Source: Bubalus kerabau (lineage: Eukaryota; Chordata; Mammalia; Artiodactyla; Bovidae). Taken from it: a stretch of 64,000 bases of DNA. The notes under the pieces were generated by a model. It did not search any database and was not told the DNA's origin. It was given only the letters and a program-made list of their open reading frames with translations. Below are positions 1 through 10,894 of this stretch, piece by piece (the stretch's first letter is position 1; the number at the start of each line of letters is the position of its first letter). The position numbers and the translations under genes are program-made. Location of the stretch: contig NC_073641.1 of NCBI RefSeq assembly GCF_029407905.1, positions 17,653,001 through 17,717,000 on the forward strand, given 5' to 3'.

Positions 1-544
1 TTAGTGTGTTGCTCAGCACATCTGAGCAACATCCTCCACACTCTGGCACGTAGGGTCACCAAGAGAAGCCATCAAAATTCTGCCTACTTATTTGAAAGCA
101 AAGTCTAAAAGGCAATGATGCATACATCTTATGATCAGCAATTTTTTTTACTTGATCTTTTTTTCCCTCCCTTTTTTTAAAACCTACTCTGTCTTGAGTT
201 TTTATGAGATTTAAATTTTCTCTCCTACTATTATACTTTAAAAAAGATGGTTACCTTAGAGTTTAGGATATATATACATATACCCTAGAGTTTAGGATAT
301 ATTAAACTAATCTAAGTCCAATTTCAAATAACACTGGAATGCCTTATATGCAGTGCAGGAAATTTCAGAGATTTCCCAATTCTTCCCTGTCCTCTCTACA
401 ATATTGATGCCATACATTTCACTTATTCATATGGTATGATCACTCAAGACATTGTTGCTATTATTACTTTAAACAAACAGCTATCTTTTAGGTTGTTAAA
501 GATAAGAAAATAACATTTTATTTTACCTTCATTTATTCTTTTTT
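1..544. other. Unannotated AT-rich DNA with a small hairpin
   Basis: I recognise no gene or repeat family here. Two small structures are visible. Positions 7-16 and 22-31 form a perfect 10-bp inverted repeat around a 5-nt loop. A 29-bp unit starting at 257 is partly repeated from 286 to 302. Confidence 0.6.
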
Positions 545-743
545 TTCTTTTTATTTTATTTTTTTAAATTTTATTTTATTTTTAAACTTTACATAATTGT
601 ATTAGTTTTGCCAAATATCAAAATGAATCCGCCACAGGTATACATGTGTTCCCCATCCTGAACCCTCCACCCTCCTCCCTCCCCATACCTTCCCTCTGGG
701 TCGTCCCAGTGCACCAGCCCCAAGCATCCAGTATCGTGCATCG
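545..743 (-). mobile_element. L1_BT LINE, 3' end, antisense, strongly 5'-truncated
   Basis: A T-rich run (the poly(A) tail read in antisense) leads into the bovine L1 3' UTR: tttgccaaatatcaaaatga, then the pyrimidine-rich ccctcctccctcccc block, then gcatccagtatcgtgcatcg. The match stops abruptly at about 743, as in a 5'-truncated LINE. No coding part remains. Confidence 0.9.
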
Positions 744-1581
744 ACATTCTTTCTTACTTTTGGTCAATCCACACTTATGATTTATTTAATTTTCCTCCTT
801 TGACTTCTCCAGCCTTTGCAGATTTCCCTTGTCTCTGGAGTACCTACCCTGTGGTTTTTGATAGACACCTTTGCATCTTAACTGCAGTGTTAAATGTTTA
901 ATTTGCATTGTTCTTTGTTTCATGATATAAGCCATGTTCCTTCAGTACGTTATGATCACTCTGAATAGAGGTCCTGTATTATGTGTTTTAATCCCACATG
1001 GTGCTTGTTCACACAGACTGAGCACATAAAAAACACTGGATTCACCCTGATGGATTATAGACTAGTAGAAATGTCCACGTGCCACAGGTAGGACCGCCCT
1101 TACACTGACCATGTCCTTTGAATAGCGCGGGAGTTTTGACAGAGTGCCTCCAGTGACGTCATTGTTCCCATCAGAGCTTCATTCCACAATGTAGGTGCTT
1201 CGTGTGTGTAACTGTGACTATTGTAATGATACTTAGTAAGAATTTGAGAATAGCTCACAGTCTAAGCTTCAGAATTTACAAGAATGGAGATATGCATGCA
1301 GGTGGTATAAGGAAAACAATAGCAGTTTTAGTCATCCATAACTGCTTGGAACTCAGGAACTGGTCCTGCAGCCTGCTGACATCTTGCCTTCTTCCCATCA
1401 CAGTGATCAGGTAGGAAATAGAAGCATTTACCAACATTTATCAGTTTAATAGAGCATTTTACCAACTTTTGCATTTTACCATTAGCACTCATGCTTCTCA
1501 TGTAAACTTTCATGTAAGTTTGCAGAATAGAGTTTGGATGGATTTGAAAAAAAAATAATGATCTCAAATACACTGGCTTCT
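744..1581. other. Unannotated stretch
   Basis: No repeat family or coding signal recognised. The short open frames have no protein-like composition. Confidence 0.5.
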
Positions 1582-1593
1582 TTAGTGTTCTCT

Positions 1594-1869
1594 GCTGCTG
1601 CTGCTGCTAAGTCGCTTCAGTCGTGTCCAACCCTGTGCGACCCCATAGACGGAAGCCCACCAGGCTCTCCTGTCCCTGGGATTCTCAAGGCAAGAACACT
1701 GGAGTGGGTTGCCATTTCCTTCTCCAATGCATGAAAGTGAAAAGTGAAAGTGAAGTCGCTCAGTTGTGTCCGACTCTTAGCAACCCCATGGACTGCAGCC
1801 TACCAGGTTCCTCCATCCATGGGATTCTCCAGGCAAGAGTACTGGAGTGGGGTGCCATTGCCTTCTCCG
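1594..1869 (-). mobile_element. BOV-A2 SINE, full length, antisense
   Basis: Two Bov-A monomers lie in antisense, preceded by a (GCT)n run, which is the (AGC)n tail. The linker carries tgaaagtgaaaagtgaaagt and the element ends in ccttctcc, its natural 5' end. A perfect 12-bp target duplication, ttagtgttctct, flanks it at 1582-1593 and 1870-1881, so this is one retrotransposition event with intact ends. Confidence 0.95.
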
Positions 1870-1881
1870 TTAGTGTTCTCT

Positions 1882-2220
1882 AGATAACTGCAATTGGAGA
1901 TTAAATACTAATGCTTAAATAACACTTCATTTTCACCTACTGCTATAACTGGGCAGCATAATTTCTGGGCAGCAATTTCTTTATCATCTAGTGCTACTTG
2001 TTGAAGTGTTTAATGACTGTAGTGATCTCTGAAATATTTCATGAGACCTGGAATGGGTGCCTGTTCTTTTCATAGTGTTAAAGAGTACATGATCAACACA
2101 CAGGGCCCTCCATAGCTATGCATTGCCTTGTTTCCCCCAAGTCATCCATGGTTCCCCTTATATTTCTGAAGTAGCACTTTCCTGATAATTTTTATTAAAA
2201 GGAACTCCTTGTTATAGATG
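1882..2220. other. Unannotated stretch
   Basis: Nothing recognised. Confidence 0.5.
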
Positions 2221-2417
2221 GCAGTTCCCCAGGCAAGAACACTGGAGTGGGTTGCCATTTCCTTCACCCCCAAGCTTCTCTGTCCATGGAATTCTCCAGG
2301 CAAGAATACTAGAGTGGGTTGCCATTCCCTTCTCCAGGGGATCTTCCTGACACAGGGATTGAACCCTGGTCTCCTGCATTGTAGGCAGATTCTTTACCAA
2401 CTGAGCCACCAAGGAAG
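2221..2417 (-). mobile_element. Bov-tA SINE, antisense, rearranged Bov-A part, no normal 3' tail
   Basis: The tRNA-like head is clear at 2336-2417 (ggatcttcctgacacaggg through ctgagccacc). The Bov-A part is present twice: a normal piece, 2280-2336, and a second fragment, 2228-2265, joined through a short non-consensus linker. The usual gtcgtgtccgactc 3' segment is missing. The 5' end abuts a TA-rich microsatellite that has copied part of it. Confidence 0.85.
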
Positions 2418-2531
2418 TAGTATAGTGAAGTATATAGTATAGTATATAGTATATATATATATATATATACTATATAGTGAAGTATATAGTATAGTATACA
2501 CCAAGGAAGTATATAGTATAGTATAGTAGTA
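2418..2531. repeat. TA/TATAG microsatellite
   Basis: Interrupted TA and TATAG units. The SINE-edge motif accaaggaagta occurs at 2408-2419 and again around 2499-2511, so the array has taken in and duplicated the boundary of the neighbouring Bov-tA. Confidence 0.85.
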
Positions 2532-2564
2532 TTAGCTTTCTATTAAGTGGAGGGGAAGGAATGG

Positions 2565-2775
2565 GGGCTCAGCCAATAAAAGAATCCACCTACAATATAG
2601 GAGACCTGGGTTTAATCTCTGCATTCAGAAGATTCCATTGAGAAGGGCTTGGCAACCCACTGCGGTATTCTTGCTTGAAGAATCCCTTGGACAGAGGAGC
2701 CTGGCATTTCAGGACTTCCCAGAGGAGTCCATGGGATTTCAAAGAGTCAGACATGGCTAAGCGACTAAGCACAGA
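2565..2775 (+). mobile_element. Bov-tA SINE, sense, diverged
   Basis: All Bov-tA sections are present in order: a degraded tRNA-like head (agaatccacctacaatatag), ggcaacccac, agaggagcctggca, and a 3' end near gactaagcaca. Many substitutions indicate an old copy. Confidence 0.8.
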
Positions 2776-2783
2776 GGTGAAAG

Positions 2784-3000
2784 GGCCTCTCAGGTGGGAC
2801 TAGTGGTAAAGAATCTGCCTGTCAGTGCAGGAGACATAAGAGATGTGGGTTTGATCCCTGTGTCGGAAGATCCCTGGGAGGAGGAAATGGCAACCCACTC
2901 CAGTATTCTTTCCTGGAAAATTCCATGAACAGAGGAGCCAGGTGGGCTACTGCCCATGGGGTCACAGAGAGTCAGACATGACTGAGCAAGTAAGTATGCG
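2784..3000 (+). mobile_element. Bov-tA SINE, sense
   Basis: A full-length copy from the ggcctctcaggtggga head to the gactgagcaagtaagta tail. It lies head-to-tail about 10 bp after the preceding Bov-tA. Its 3' tail runs into the TG/CA repeat that follows. Confidence 0.88.
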
Positions 3001-3056
3001 TGCATGTGTGTGTGTGTGTGCGCGCGCACACACACACACACACACACGCACACACG
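3001..3056. repeat. (TG)n-(CG)n-(CA)n microsatellite
   Basis: A TG run (about 3005-3020), a short CGCGCG block, then a CA run to about 3055. The array is nearly self-complementary. It lies at the SINE tail and probably grew from it. Confidence 0.9.
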
Positions 3057-3159
3057 GGATGAAAATCACTTTAAGTTGGTTTTTTTTTTTGATATCTCAG
3101 AAGGAAATTAACTTTCTGAAATATTTAATACTTAAATTAGTAGGATTCACAGGCTTTGA

Positions 3160-3265
3160 CTCAGTTTTTCATTCCATTGGCAGCTCTACCACTAACTAGC
3201 TTTGTATTTCACCCTCTTTTAAACTTCATATTTGCATCTGTAAAAATATGTGTCTGGAGTGAGAG
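3160..3265 (+). mobile_element. MIR SINE fragment, sense
   Basis: ggcagctctaccactaacta and the later catctgtaaaaata match the MIR core and its 3' part. Old and diverged. Confidence 0.55.
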
Positions 3266-3419
3266 AGAGGTGATCTAGTGTATTATCATCTGGAACATCT
3301 CTAGACTAAAGTAAATTAAACTAAAATTTCAGTTTAATATCTTATCCCATGAATACTTGCTTCTATTGTGAGGCATGTCACAACAGTAGAACATCTAGTT
3401 TGCAAAATATATAAATATT

Positions 3420-3560
3420 TTCATCTGAGCCTTGAGATAACCTTTTAAAATAGTCATGGTATATTTTATTATATTCATTTTACAGATAAGAAAACTGAAG
3501 TTTGAAGTTCATGTTAAGTCACAATTGAGAGCAAAGCACACTCTTTTGAAGTAGGGTACA
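3420..3560 (+). mobile_element. MIR SINE fragment, sense
   Basis: The diagnostic MIR phrase appears as cattttacagataagaaaac followed by a degraded tgaagtttgaag section. Confidence 0.6.
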
Positions 3561-3964
3561 TGTGGTCCAAACAAGTGCATGGTTAAAAGGGGACAGGATC
3601 TAAGGCTAATTAGTCCCTTAAAACAATCTCCCCTTGAACACAACCTGTGACTCATATTTCCACAGCTTCTAAATATAGAAGAAAATCTTAGAATTTGGAT
3701 CATACTAAATACCTATGGCAGTGTGCCACTTCGTGGTTAAATCATTTGCCTTCTATGTTCTTGACAGTCAGGAGGCACGGCTGGGGTGTGGTGATAATGG
3801 AAAGCTTTATCCCTGTGGTTTGCTTTTTAGCAGTAGTTTGCCAGCCTGAAGCTGAGAAAACATACATTGTTAGTGCAATAGATTGAGTTTGCACAAGGTT
3901 CATGGGTTTGTGTTGGGTATTGAATAGAGAACAAGTCAGGCACTACTAACACCTTGAAGTTAGA

Positions 3965-4180
3965 AGAGGGTAGACTCCAGTGTCAGACTGATGCAATTCA
4001 CGTTTCACTTGCCATTTACTAGCTGTTTGACCTTGGGAAGTCAATTAACTTCCATGTGCATTAGCATTACTGTCAGGAAAATGGGAATAATGTTTTATAA
4101 ACCTCAAAATTATGAATAGTAAGTGAATGAATAAATATGCTTTGTTTATAGTATGTATTAAATAGGTATCCAGAATTGTA
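3965..4180 (+). mobile_element. MIR (MIRb-like) SINE, sense
   Basis: cttgccatttactagctgtt, gaccttgggaagtcaatta and aaaatgggaataatg appear in MIR order. Confidence 0.75.
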
Positions 4181-4184
4181 ATAG

Positions 4185-4440
4185 TAAAAGTTAATATTTA
4201 CTGGCTATTTCCTTTGTCAGACATGAGCTCAGTGATTTACATACATCATCTTGTTTAACTCACTGCAATCCCTGAGATAGGGACTATTTAATGCTCATTT
4301 TGTAAGGAAGAGCACTATAGAGAAGTTAAATAATTTTTCCTAAATTCACATCAGTTCAGTTCAGTCACTCAGTCACGTCCAACTCTGTGACCTAAATTCA
4401 CATATTCCTAAATTCACATAGCCAATAGGTGTTAGCACAT
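4185..4440 (+). mobile_element. MIR SINE, sense, interrupted by a tiny BovB insertion
   Basis: The MIR sections gttaatatttactggctatt, ttgtttaactcactgcaatc and aattcacatagcca are recognisable. The copy is interrupted at 4352-4390 by a BovB 3'-end fragment with a target duplication. Confidence 0.65.
4352..4390 (-). mobile_element. 39-bp BovB 3'-end micro-insertion, antisense
   Basis: The insert holds only the terminal BovB segment (cagttcagttcagtcactca onward). It is flanked by the 13-bp direct repeat cctaaattcacat at 4339-4351 and 4391-4403. A third copy follows at 4408-4420. It looks like an extremely 5'-truncated insertion inside a MIR. Confidence 0.8.
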
Positions 4441-5064
4441 CTCTTAAAACTATGCCCTCACTTCTATGCTAAAAATGGTATTTTATAATAGAAGTATTTT
4501 AGAAAGAGAAGGTAAAAGAAGCCCTGTTTCAGAGAATTCTGGGCTTTTAAGCTTAACAAATTAACCTCTACACTGCAAACTTTGTCTTTAATGGTTTGTC
4601 TTAAATGTTATCAATAGATGGTTGATATTGTTGATATAACTTTTGTCTGTGGTATATTATTTTCAGAGATTAACTTCTAAGTGTATTTTTTAAATGCAGT
4701 GACTCTGATTTCATTGTAACTGTACAGATGATGAATGTTTAACACTGAAGAGCCATGATTTTAATGTTAAAGATGAGCTCTATTATAATCAAAAGAAAAT
4801 GCTGTTTCAATACAGATGCCTGGAATAAATTTGGGTTGCAATGAGATGGGATGATTCTTTTTTATTTATGCTGATTCTTTCCATTGTGCACTGCTTGTTA
4901 AAATGCTTTACAATGAAGGATTATTTTTCTTACATCTCTGTAAGCTTAATATTTCCACAATCTTTTTAGTAAGAAAGATGTTCATTGAAGACACAGGTGT
5001 TTCAGACTTTAAGGGAGGTTAGTATTTTAGAGAGCGTAAGCTTTAAAATAACTTAGATCCATTT
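4441..5064. other. Unannotated stretch
   Basis: AT-rich, with no recognisable repeat or coding segment. Confidence 0.5.
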
Positions 5065-5195
5065 AATTTGAATGTCCTTGAGCAAATTACTTAGACTCTC
5101 TGAATCTGTTTATTTACAAAAAGAAAGATTTGTTTTAACTTCACTTCGCAAGGCTATGTCAAACATAAATACTGTGCTAGGCACCTTATAATGTT
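5065..5195 (+). mobile_element. MIR SINE, sense, diverged
   Basis: gtccttgagcaaattactta, then tctctgaatctg and tactgtgctaggcacctt, follow the MIR order. Confidence 0.6.
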
Positions 5196-5365
5196 CCTGT
5201 AAAAGCCATTGCTATTAAGACAGGTCTGTGTAATAAGACAGGAATCTGTATGATCCCATCTATGTTAGTTACAGCTATTCTATTGATTCTGCTTCTCCAG
5301 AGAACTCTGTTTCCCTCTCCCTCCTCCGTCCCCTGCCAGCTACCTGTATCCATGTGTGCTGTATG

Positions 5366-5580
5366 TGCATGCTCAGTTGCTTCAGTCATATCTCACTCTT
5401 TGAAACTCTATGGACCATAGCCCACCAGAATCCTCTGTCCATGGAATTCTTCAGGCAAGAATACTGGAGTGGGTTGCCGTGCCCTCTTCCAGGGGATCTT
5501 CCTGACCCAGGGACTGAATCCATGTCTTTTACATCTCTTGCATTGGCAGGTGGGTTCTTTACCCCTAGCACCACCTGGGA
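5366..5580 (-). mobile_element. Bov-tA SINE, antisense
   Basis: A full-length copy read backwards: tail at tgctcagttgcttcagtc, Bov-A section atactggagtgggttgcc, then the tRNA-like head ending in agcaccacctggga. Confidence 0.88.
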
Positions 5581-5775
5581 TATATCTATCTAAATATATA
5601 GAAGAGAGAGAAAAAGAGAGAGCTCTTAATTTCTCTATGTAGATATCTATACATATCTATACCTGTAAATATCTATTATTAGATAACTTGATAATTATTA
5701 ATATTAACTATTTACTAATATTGACTACTATCATTAACTGGTATTAAACACTAATTATTATGACATGGTAGGAGC
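5581..5775. repeat. Low-complexity AT-rich block
   Basis: Runs of tatctatc, gagagaga and tattaatatt-type sequence with no family match. Confidence 0.6.
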
Positions 5776-7243
5776 TATTACGTGTGAAATTTGTAGGGCT
5801 GGCCAGTAGGCTAGACATTTAGGAAGAGTTGCTATTACAGTCTTGAATCTAAAATCTCCAGATTGGCCAGCTGGCTGGGACTTAAGACAGTGCTTTTATG
5901 TTGCAGTGTTGAGTCAGAATTGCTTTTTCTTTAGGAAGTCTCTGTCTTTCCTCTTAATGCCTTCAACTGATTGGATGAGGCTCATCCATTATGTACAATA
6001 ATTTGCTTTAACTAATAGTCAAATGATTATAAATGTTAATTATGTCCACAATTACCTTCACAGAAATACCTAATGTTTGACCAAATGACTGGGCTCCATA
6101 GCCCAGCCAAGATAATACATTGTAATCCATGACGTGGAATTTTTTTTCTTTTCCTGGTGTTAGGGTCACAACGACACTAACAAGTGTTCTAGTTGGCTAT
6201 GTTACATTGTTAATGATACCTTAAACCCATTCCACAGTCAACTGAGATTGTTAATGGCAGGCAAATCATAGGAAAAAGCAGTGTTTGCTGTCAGAATTCC
6301 CAGGACAGAGTCAATCATTGATAATTGGGCAAGAATGTCAGACATGATGCCATGGGAGTGAAGCCCGGAGAAGTGTACCTTGATTCCTTCAAAGTTGCTT
6401 CTGGGGTCATCTTCTCTTACTGCAGCTCAAACCAGCTCCCCCTGGGAGATTGAACCCTGTTCTCACAAAGGTGTCCTATTGCTGTTAGGGGAAAGCAGTT
6501 CCTTGAAGGTAGCACTCTGAACTCCTTATTATGCCAGGAAGATGGAGTCACCTATCTCTTAGCAACGGCTGTAGCTGCCTCAATTCCTGGGAAACCCTGG
6601 CTTTGCAGATGATAGACCATTATTTGCTTATCTGAGTCATATCTGAGATATAGATAGTACTTTGGAAGGAAACTGGGAGTCACTCTTGATTTCTATTATA
6701 ACAGCTGCAGCTATCCACCAAAGAAGGTAATCCCAGTACTGTCTTTTTGAAATGAGATCCTAATGTAGTGCCTCTTCTGAGTGTTTACCTTTGTCATGTC
6801 TTCTGAATATTTGGTCCACATGCTTGGTGGGCACAATGCCATTCCGTTGGGGCTAGATATTCTTGAAAGAAAATAAGTACTGGCCATCCAAGTCCTGTAG
6901 AAAAACGTTCTTAGGTACTTGAGGGTATATTGCTACCTATTATCATCTCAGATATACTCCTCAGAAAGGAGGCAATTTATAGTAATAAGTTGATTGGGGG
7001 CCAGTATATAGTTTCTTTATTTACTTAAAGCAGTTTTTCCATAGGCAGAGTTCTGTGTGTTTATTTAAAAATCTTTCCAAAATAAAAACCTGTATCTGCA
7101 GGATAAGAAGTTGAGTTGGGATACTGGTATGTGGACATTGTTTCATTCATGTGGACTCTCTAAGAAAATAATGCCTTTGATATTTAGGAGAAAATTCCCA
7201 TTGAAGTGCTTCATCTTCAAAGTCATCCTTTTTATTCTACTGG
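5776..7243. other. Unannotated stretch, less AT-rich than its surroundings
   Basis: No young repeat lies in this 1.5 kb and no open frame is convincing on either strand. Its composition differs from the neighbouring AT-rich DNA. An old retrovirus-like internal region is possible, but I could not place any domain. Confidence 0.35.
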
Positions 7244-7273
7244 GGGCTGACAGATGGTCACCATGAGGTTGTT

Positions 7274-7590
7274 GCTTCCCAAGTGGCATTGGCAGTATCT
7301 ACCTGCAATTGGCAGGAATCTACCTGCCAATGCATGAGACGTAGACACTCGGGTTCAATCCCTGGGTTGCTTCCCAAGTGGCATTGGCGGTATCTACCTG
7401 CATTGGCAGGAATCTACCTGCCAATGCATGAGACGTAGACACTCGGGTTCAATCCCTGGGTCAGGAAGATCCCTTGAAGGAGGAAATAGCAACTCACTTC
7501 AATATTCTTGCCTGAAGAATCCCATGGACAGAGGAGCCTGGCTACAGCCCATAGGCTCACAAAGAGTCGGACCGAAGCAACTTAGCATGA
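7274..7590 (+). mobile_element. Bov-tA SINE with a tandemly duplicated tRNA-like head
   Basis: The element starts at the normal gcttccc 5' end. Its 95-bp tRNA-like head is present twice (7274-7368 and 7369-7463), so there are two B-box sequences, gggttcaatccctggg, at 7351-7366 and 7445-7460. A single Bov-A body follows. A diverged 30-bp target duplication (26 of 30 matching) flanks the whole at 7244-7273 and 7591-7620. Each head also holds the inverted repeat attggcagg/cctgccaat. The heads share unusual substitutions, so both come from one source. Confidence 0.88.
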
Positions 7591-7620
7591 GGGCTGACAA
7601 ATGGCCACCATGGGGTAGTT

Positions 7621-8510
7621 GTATAGACTGGCTCCTGAATATAATACTTGTACCAAGGTCTGTAGTGACAGGGAGACTCCCCTCCCTGTAGAGGTTGCAG
7701 ACAGGGCCTTGTCAGGGGTAATGGGCTACTGTGGGGACGTCCTGGTCCTGTACCTGGTGGGCATGCTGCTGTGACTTGCAACCAAACAGGGCTACTACCC
7801 ATCCAGGTGCTCTCAAGGTTGGTGTAATGAGAACGTTTTTGGAGGTGACAACTTCTGCAACCTCCTGAGACCATTTGTAATGCCCTTAATACGTTGTATT
7901 GAAGTGGGTAGATAAGACTGAGGAGATAGGTTCAAGAGTATGGAAAACAAAATAAAAGTTTTGTTCCAAATGCATTTCGTGCACAGCCCTGGGCTTTAAT
8001 TAGGCTGGATTTCTACTTGCTTGTTTCATTTGTCCTTCTTGAGAGACATAGAAGAGAGCTACTTCTGCTGCCTTGGGGACAAAAGATATCTGATGACCTG
8101 GGGGGCAGATGGGCAGTCTGTGTACTGACATGGTACACAACTGCTCCCCCACCCCACACTGCCATGGAAAAGTGACTGTCAGCTAAACAGAAGATAAATG
8201 AACACTGATGCTTCTTTAAAAATTATATGACCACTAACGTCTTGACTTTGTTTTAAAACTTGAAGGGTAAAAAGGCAACAAAAGAACATTTTGCTTATTG
8301 GCTGATCTGTTATTGCCAAGACACTGAAGCATAAGCTTTCCTCTGCCTACTTCGTCTTCCTAGTGAGGTGATTTATTCTGATGTTGTCAGTCTAATCAAA
8401 GAACCCAATCTTTGTCACAATAGAAAAATGTCAACTCCAGATCTAGAGAGAGATGGTTTGATAACAGAGTGTCAGGGCTTTCTCATGGTTCTGAGCTTTT
8501 ATCATTAAGC
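7621..8510. other. Unannotated stretch
   Basis: No repeat family recognised. A minus-strand open frame at 7557-7874 overlaps the SINE tail and shows no known domain. Confidence 0.4.
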
Positions 8511-8783
8511 TTGCTGCTGCTACTAAGTCACTTCAGTAGTGTCCAACTCTGTGTGACCCCATAGACATCAGCCCACCAGGCTCTCCTGCCCCTGGGATTC
8601 TCCAGGCAAGAACACTGGAGTGGGTTGTCATTTCCTTCTCCAATGCATGAAAGTGAAAAGTGAAAGTGAAGTCGCTCAGTCGTGTCCGACTCTTAGCGAC
8701 CCCATGGACTGCAGCCTACCAGGCTCCTCCGTCCATGGGATTTTCCAGGCAAGAGTACTGGAGTAGGGTGCCATCTTTCCCTA
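8511..8783 (-). mobile_element. BOV-A2 SINE, antisense
   Basis: Two Bov-A monomers with the aagtgaaaagtgaaagtgaa linker and a short (GCT)n start. The 5' end is degraded (ggtgccatctttccc in place of ggtgccattgccttctcc). No clear target duplication. Confidence 0.92.
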
Positions 8784-10894
8784 CTATACGCACCTGCACA
8801 CTGGCATAGCTACATCTGAAGCTTAAAAGGGAATGCTTTGGTTCTTGGAAAAGAGAGTTCCATCTGGTGGTTTAGGACCTTGTTAATTTTTCAAATGCTT
8901 TCCATGGGATGTGGCTACATGAAGGTGGTCATTTCAAGGCTCTTATAGAATTTTGATAAGCTTTCCACATTTTTACTCATTCCCTTGTAGCGTACTATCT
9001 CTGATCAACATTTGAACAGCTATCTGTGAGGCTGATAATTGTGTCTCTTGTGTCTTGTTTTCTTTAAGCCTCTTTAGGTGTCTCTGTGATTATCATCTGA
9101 GTTTCCATTTTTTTTAAATAAATGCCCACTGATATTCTTTTAATAATTTTGCTAGTTTTTTTTTTCCTCCTTTGAGAAAAGTCTTTCTTTCACTGGCAAT
9201 TAGGCAACATAATTAGGAAGCTTTCACCCACAGCTACTGGAAATAGCTGGCGGTCGGGACATTTGTGGAGTGAGTGGTGGACACAGGAGTGGTCGTACAT
9301 GTGGTTAGAACATTATTCCCCTTTGCATAAGCTCACACCCTACTTTCACAGAAAAATCATGATAATCACAATCAGAATCCCAGGAGCAATAAAGCTTTCA
9401 CCGTGTTGTAGAGGTCAATGATATGTAGTAACCTCTCTAATCTCTGGGTGAACCTGAGTGCATGTGTTGACCTGTCCCATGCTTGCAACTAGTCTATCAC
9501 ACAGTACTAAATTACTGAAAAAGCTATATTTTTGATACAAATAATAATTTTCTCATGTGTAAGCTAGATTTTTATTTGCCTAAATCTTAATATTTGGCTG
9601 GGAAATGGTGACTAACTTCCCACAATTAGCTACAGGAAGGTAGGCTTTAGTTAAAAAGCTTTCTATATTTTATTTTCAGGCAAAGGTGCTGAGTACTTTG
9701 TTTGGCTGGAGTGCTTTGAACTGAACCTTGTGCCTTTCATCCAAGTGTCTTACAGTCACTGTCTTTCTCATTTAGATACACGACTGCCTTAGGAGATAGG
9801 AGTAGAATAATAATAATCCTTTGTAGATAAAGACTTGGAATATAGAAATTTGAAACCATGTGAAACAGCCTGGGAGCAATGGTAATAGTAGCTAGAATTC
9901 CTACACAGTGCTGAATAATGGGCTGAATTATTTTCTGTACAGCAGGTACCCAGGCTTCCCTTGCTTCCAGCACACACTGAGGGTCTTAGGTTTTCAATTA
10001 TGTGACGATTATTTCAAGCATTCATTAAAGTTCAGCTTGGACCTCCTGAGTTCATGTTGCCCGCTGCTGCAGGCCGACTATAGGCATTATAGGGCTCTCA
10101 AAGGACCTTAGCTTTTTCTGACACCAAAACAATCTATGCCCAGGTTCCCGTTAGAGAGTCAGGACTAGTCAAAGCCATCTGTGCCTCCCAATGCAGTGAT
10201 CAGCCTCTTCCAGAAAACAAAGTTCTGTTTTGAGCATCTATATTTTTTGTTATTTAATTCCCATGCTGTTCAGTGATTCTTACCAAGCTTCATGGCTATG
10301 CTGCTGACCTTCCACAGCAATAAAATCATGGTGCCCTCTAGGAACCCTGTTCTATTATAGATTGCCTTCCTGCATCTTTAATATCTTCATATTACTCAAT
10401 GGTGTGCTGATAAATATTTAACAGTGTGCTGTCTGAAAAAAAACACGTGTATATATACACACACACATATGAGTTATTAATATTTTCAGTAATATAATGT
10501 GAAACATACTGTTTGCAAATAATGTGATATTATTTATTAAAAATTCTATATACCCAATGCATTGACACAATATTTTCAAGATTTTTTGCTGAACTCCATT
10601 AGTTTGATAACCAACTAATGGTTGCAAATAGATGTAAATTTGACAGGAACGTTGGTTGATACTTTCATTTGGATGGATAGGTAGGGTAAAAGTGAAACAA
10701 TGAAGGCATATGTTAGAATCATGCTCATTTTTCAATGACGTGAGTGACTTCTTTGCTGAATCAGATAGTGGTTTAAAATACCATGAGAATATTTTCTTAA
10801 ATTTTACCTTATGCAACTCGCAATAAAGTGTCAATGGACATGACACACTTTTAAGTTTAACCTGAATTATTTTCTCTACAGTTTCCTTAAATCT
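8784..10894. other. Unannotated 2.1-kb stretch
   Basis: No young repeat recognised. Most of a 187-codon minus-strand open frame (10418-10981) falls here. It is biased to AT-encoded residues, begins inside a hAT-like MITE and has no domain I recognise, so I treat it as chance. Confidence 0.4.

Noticed and set aside
5776..7243. Possible old ERVL internal region
   Set aside because: No domain or motif could be read in any frame; kept as unannotated.
7351..7460. B-box sequences as tRNA genes
   Set aside because: They belong to Bov-tA SINE heads; no foldable tRNA with anticodon arm is present, and the same holds for the other Bov-tA and CHR heads.
7274..7463. Tandem direct repeats as a CRISPR-like array
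   Set aside because: Only two units with no spacers, both SINE heads; the organism is a mammal.
7557..7874. 105-codon minus-strand frame as a retroviral remnant
   Set aside because: Overlaps the SINE tail and target duplication, and I could not place any retroviral domain.
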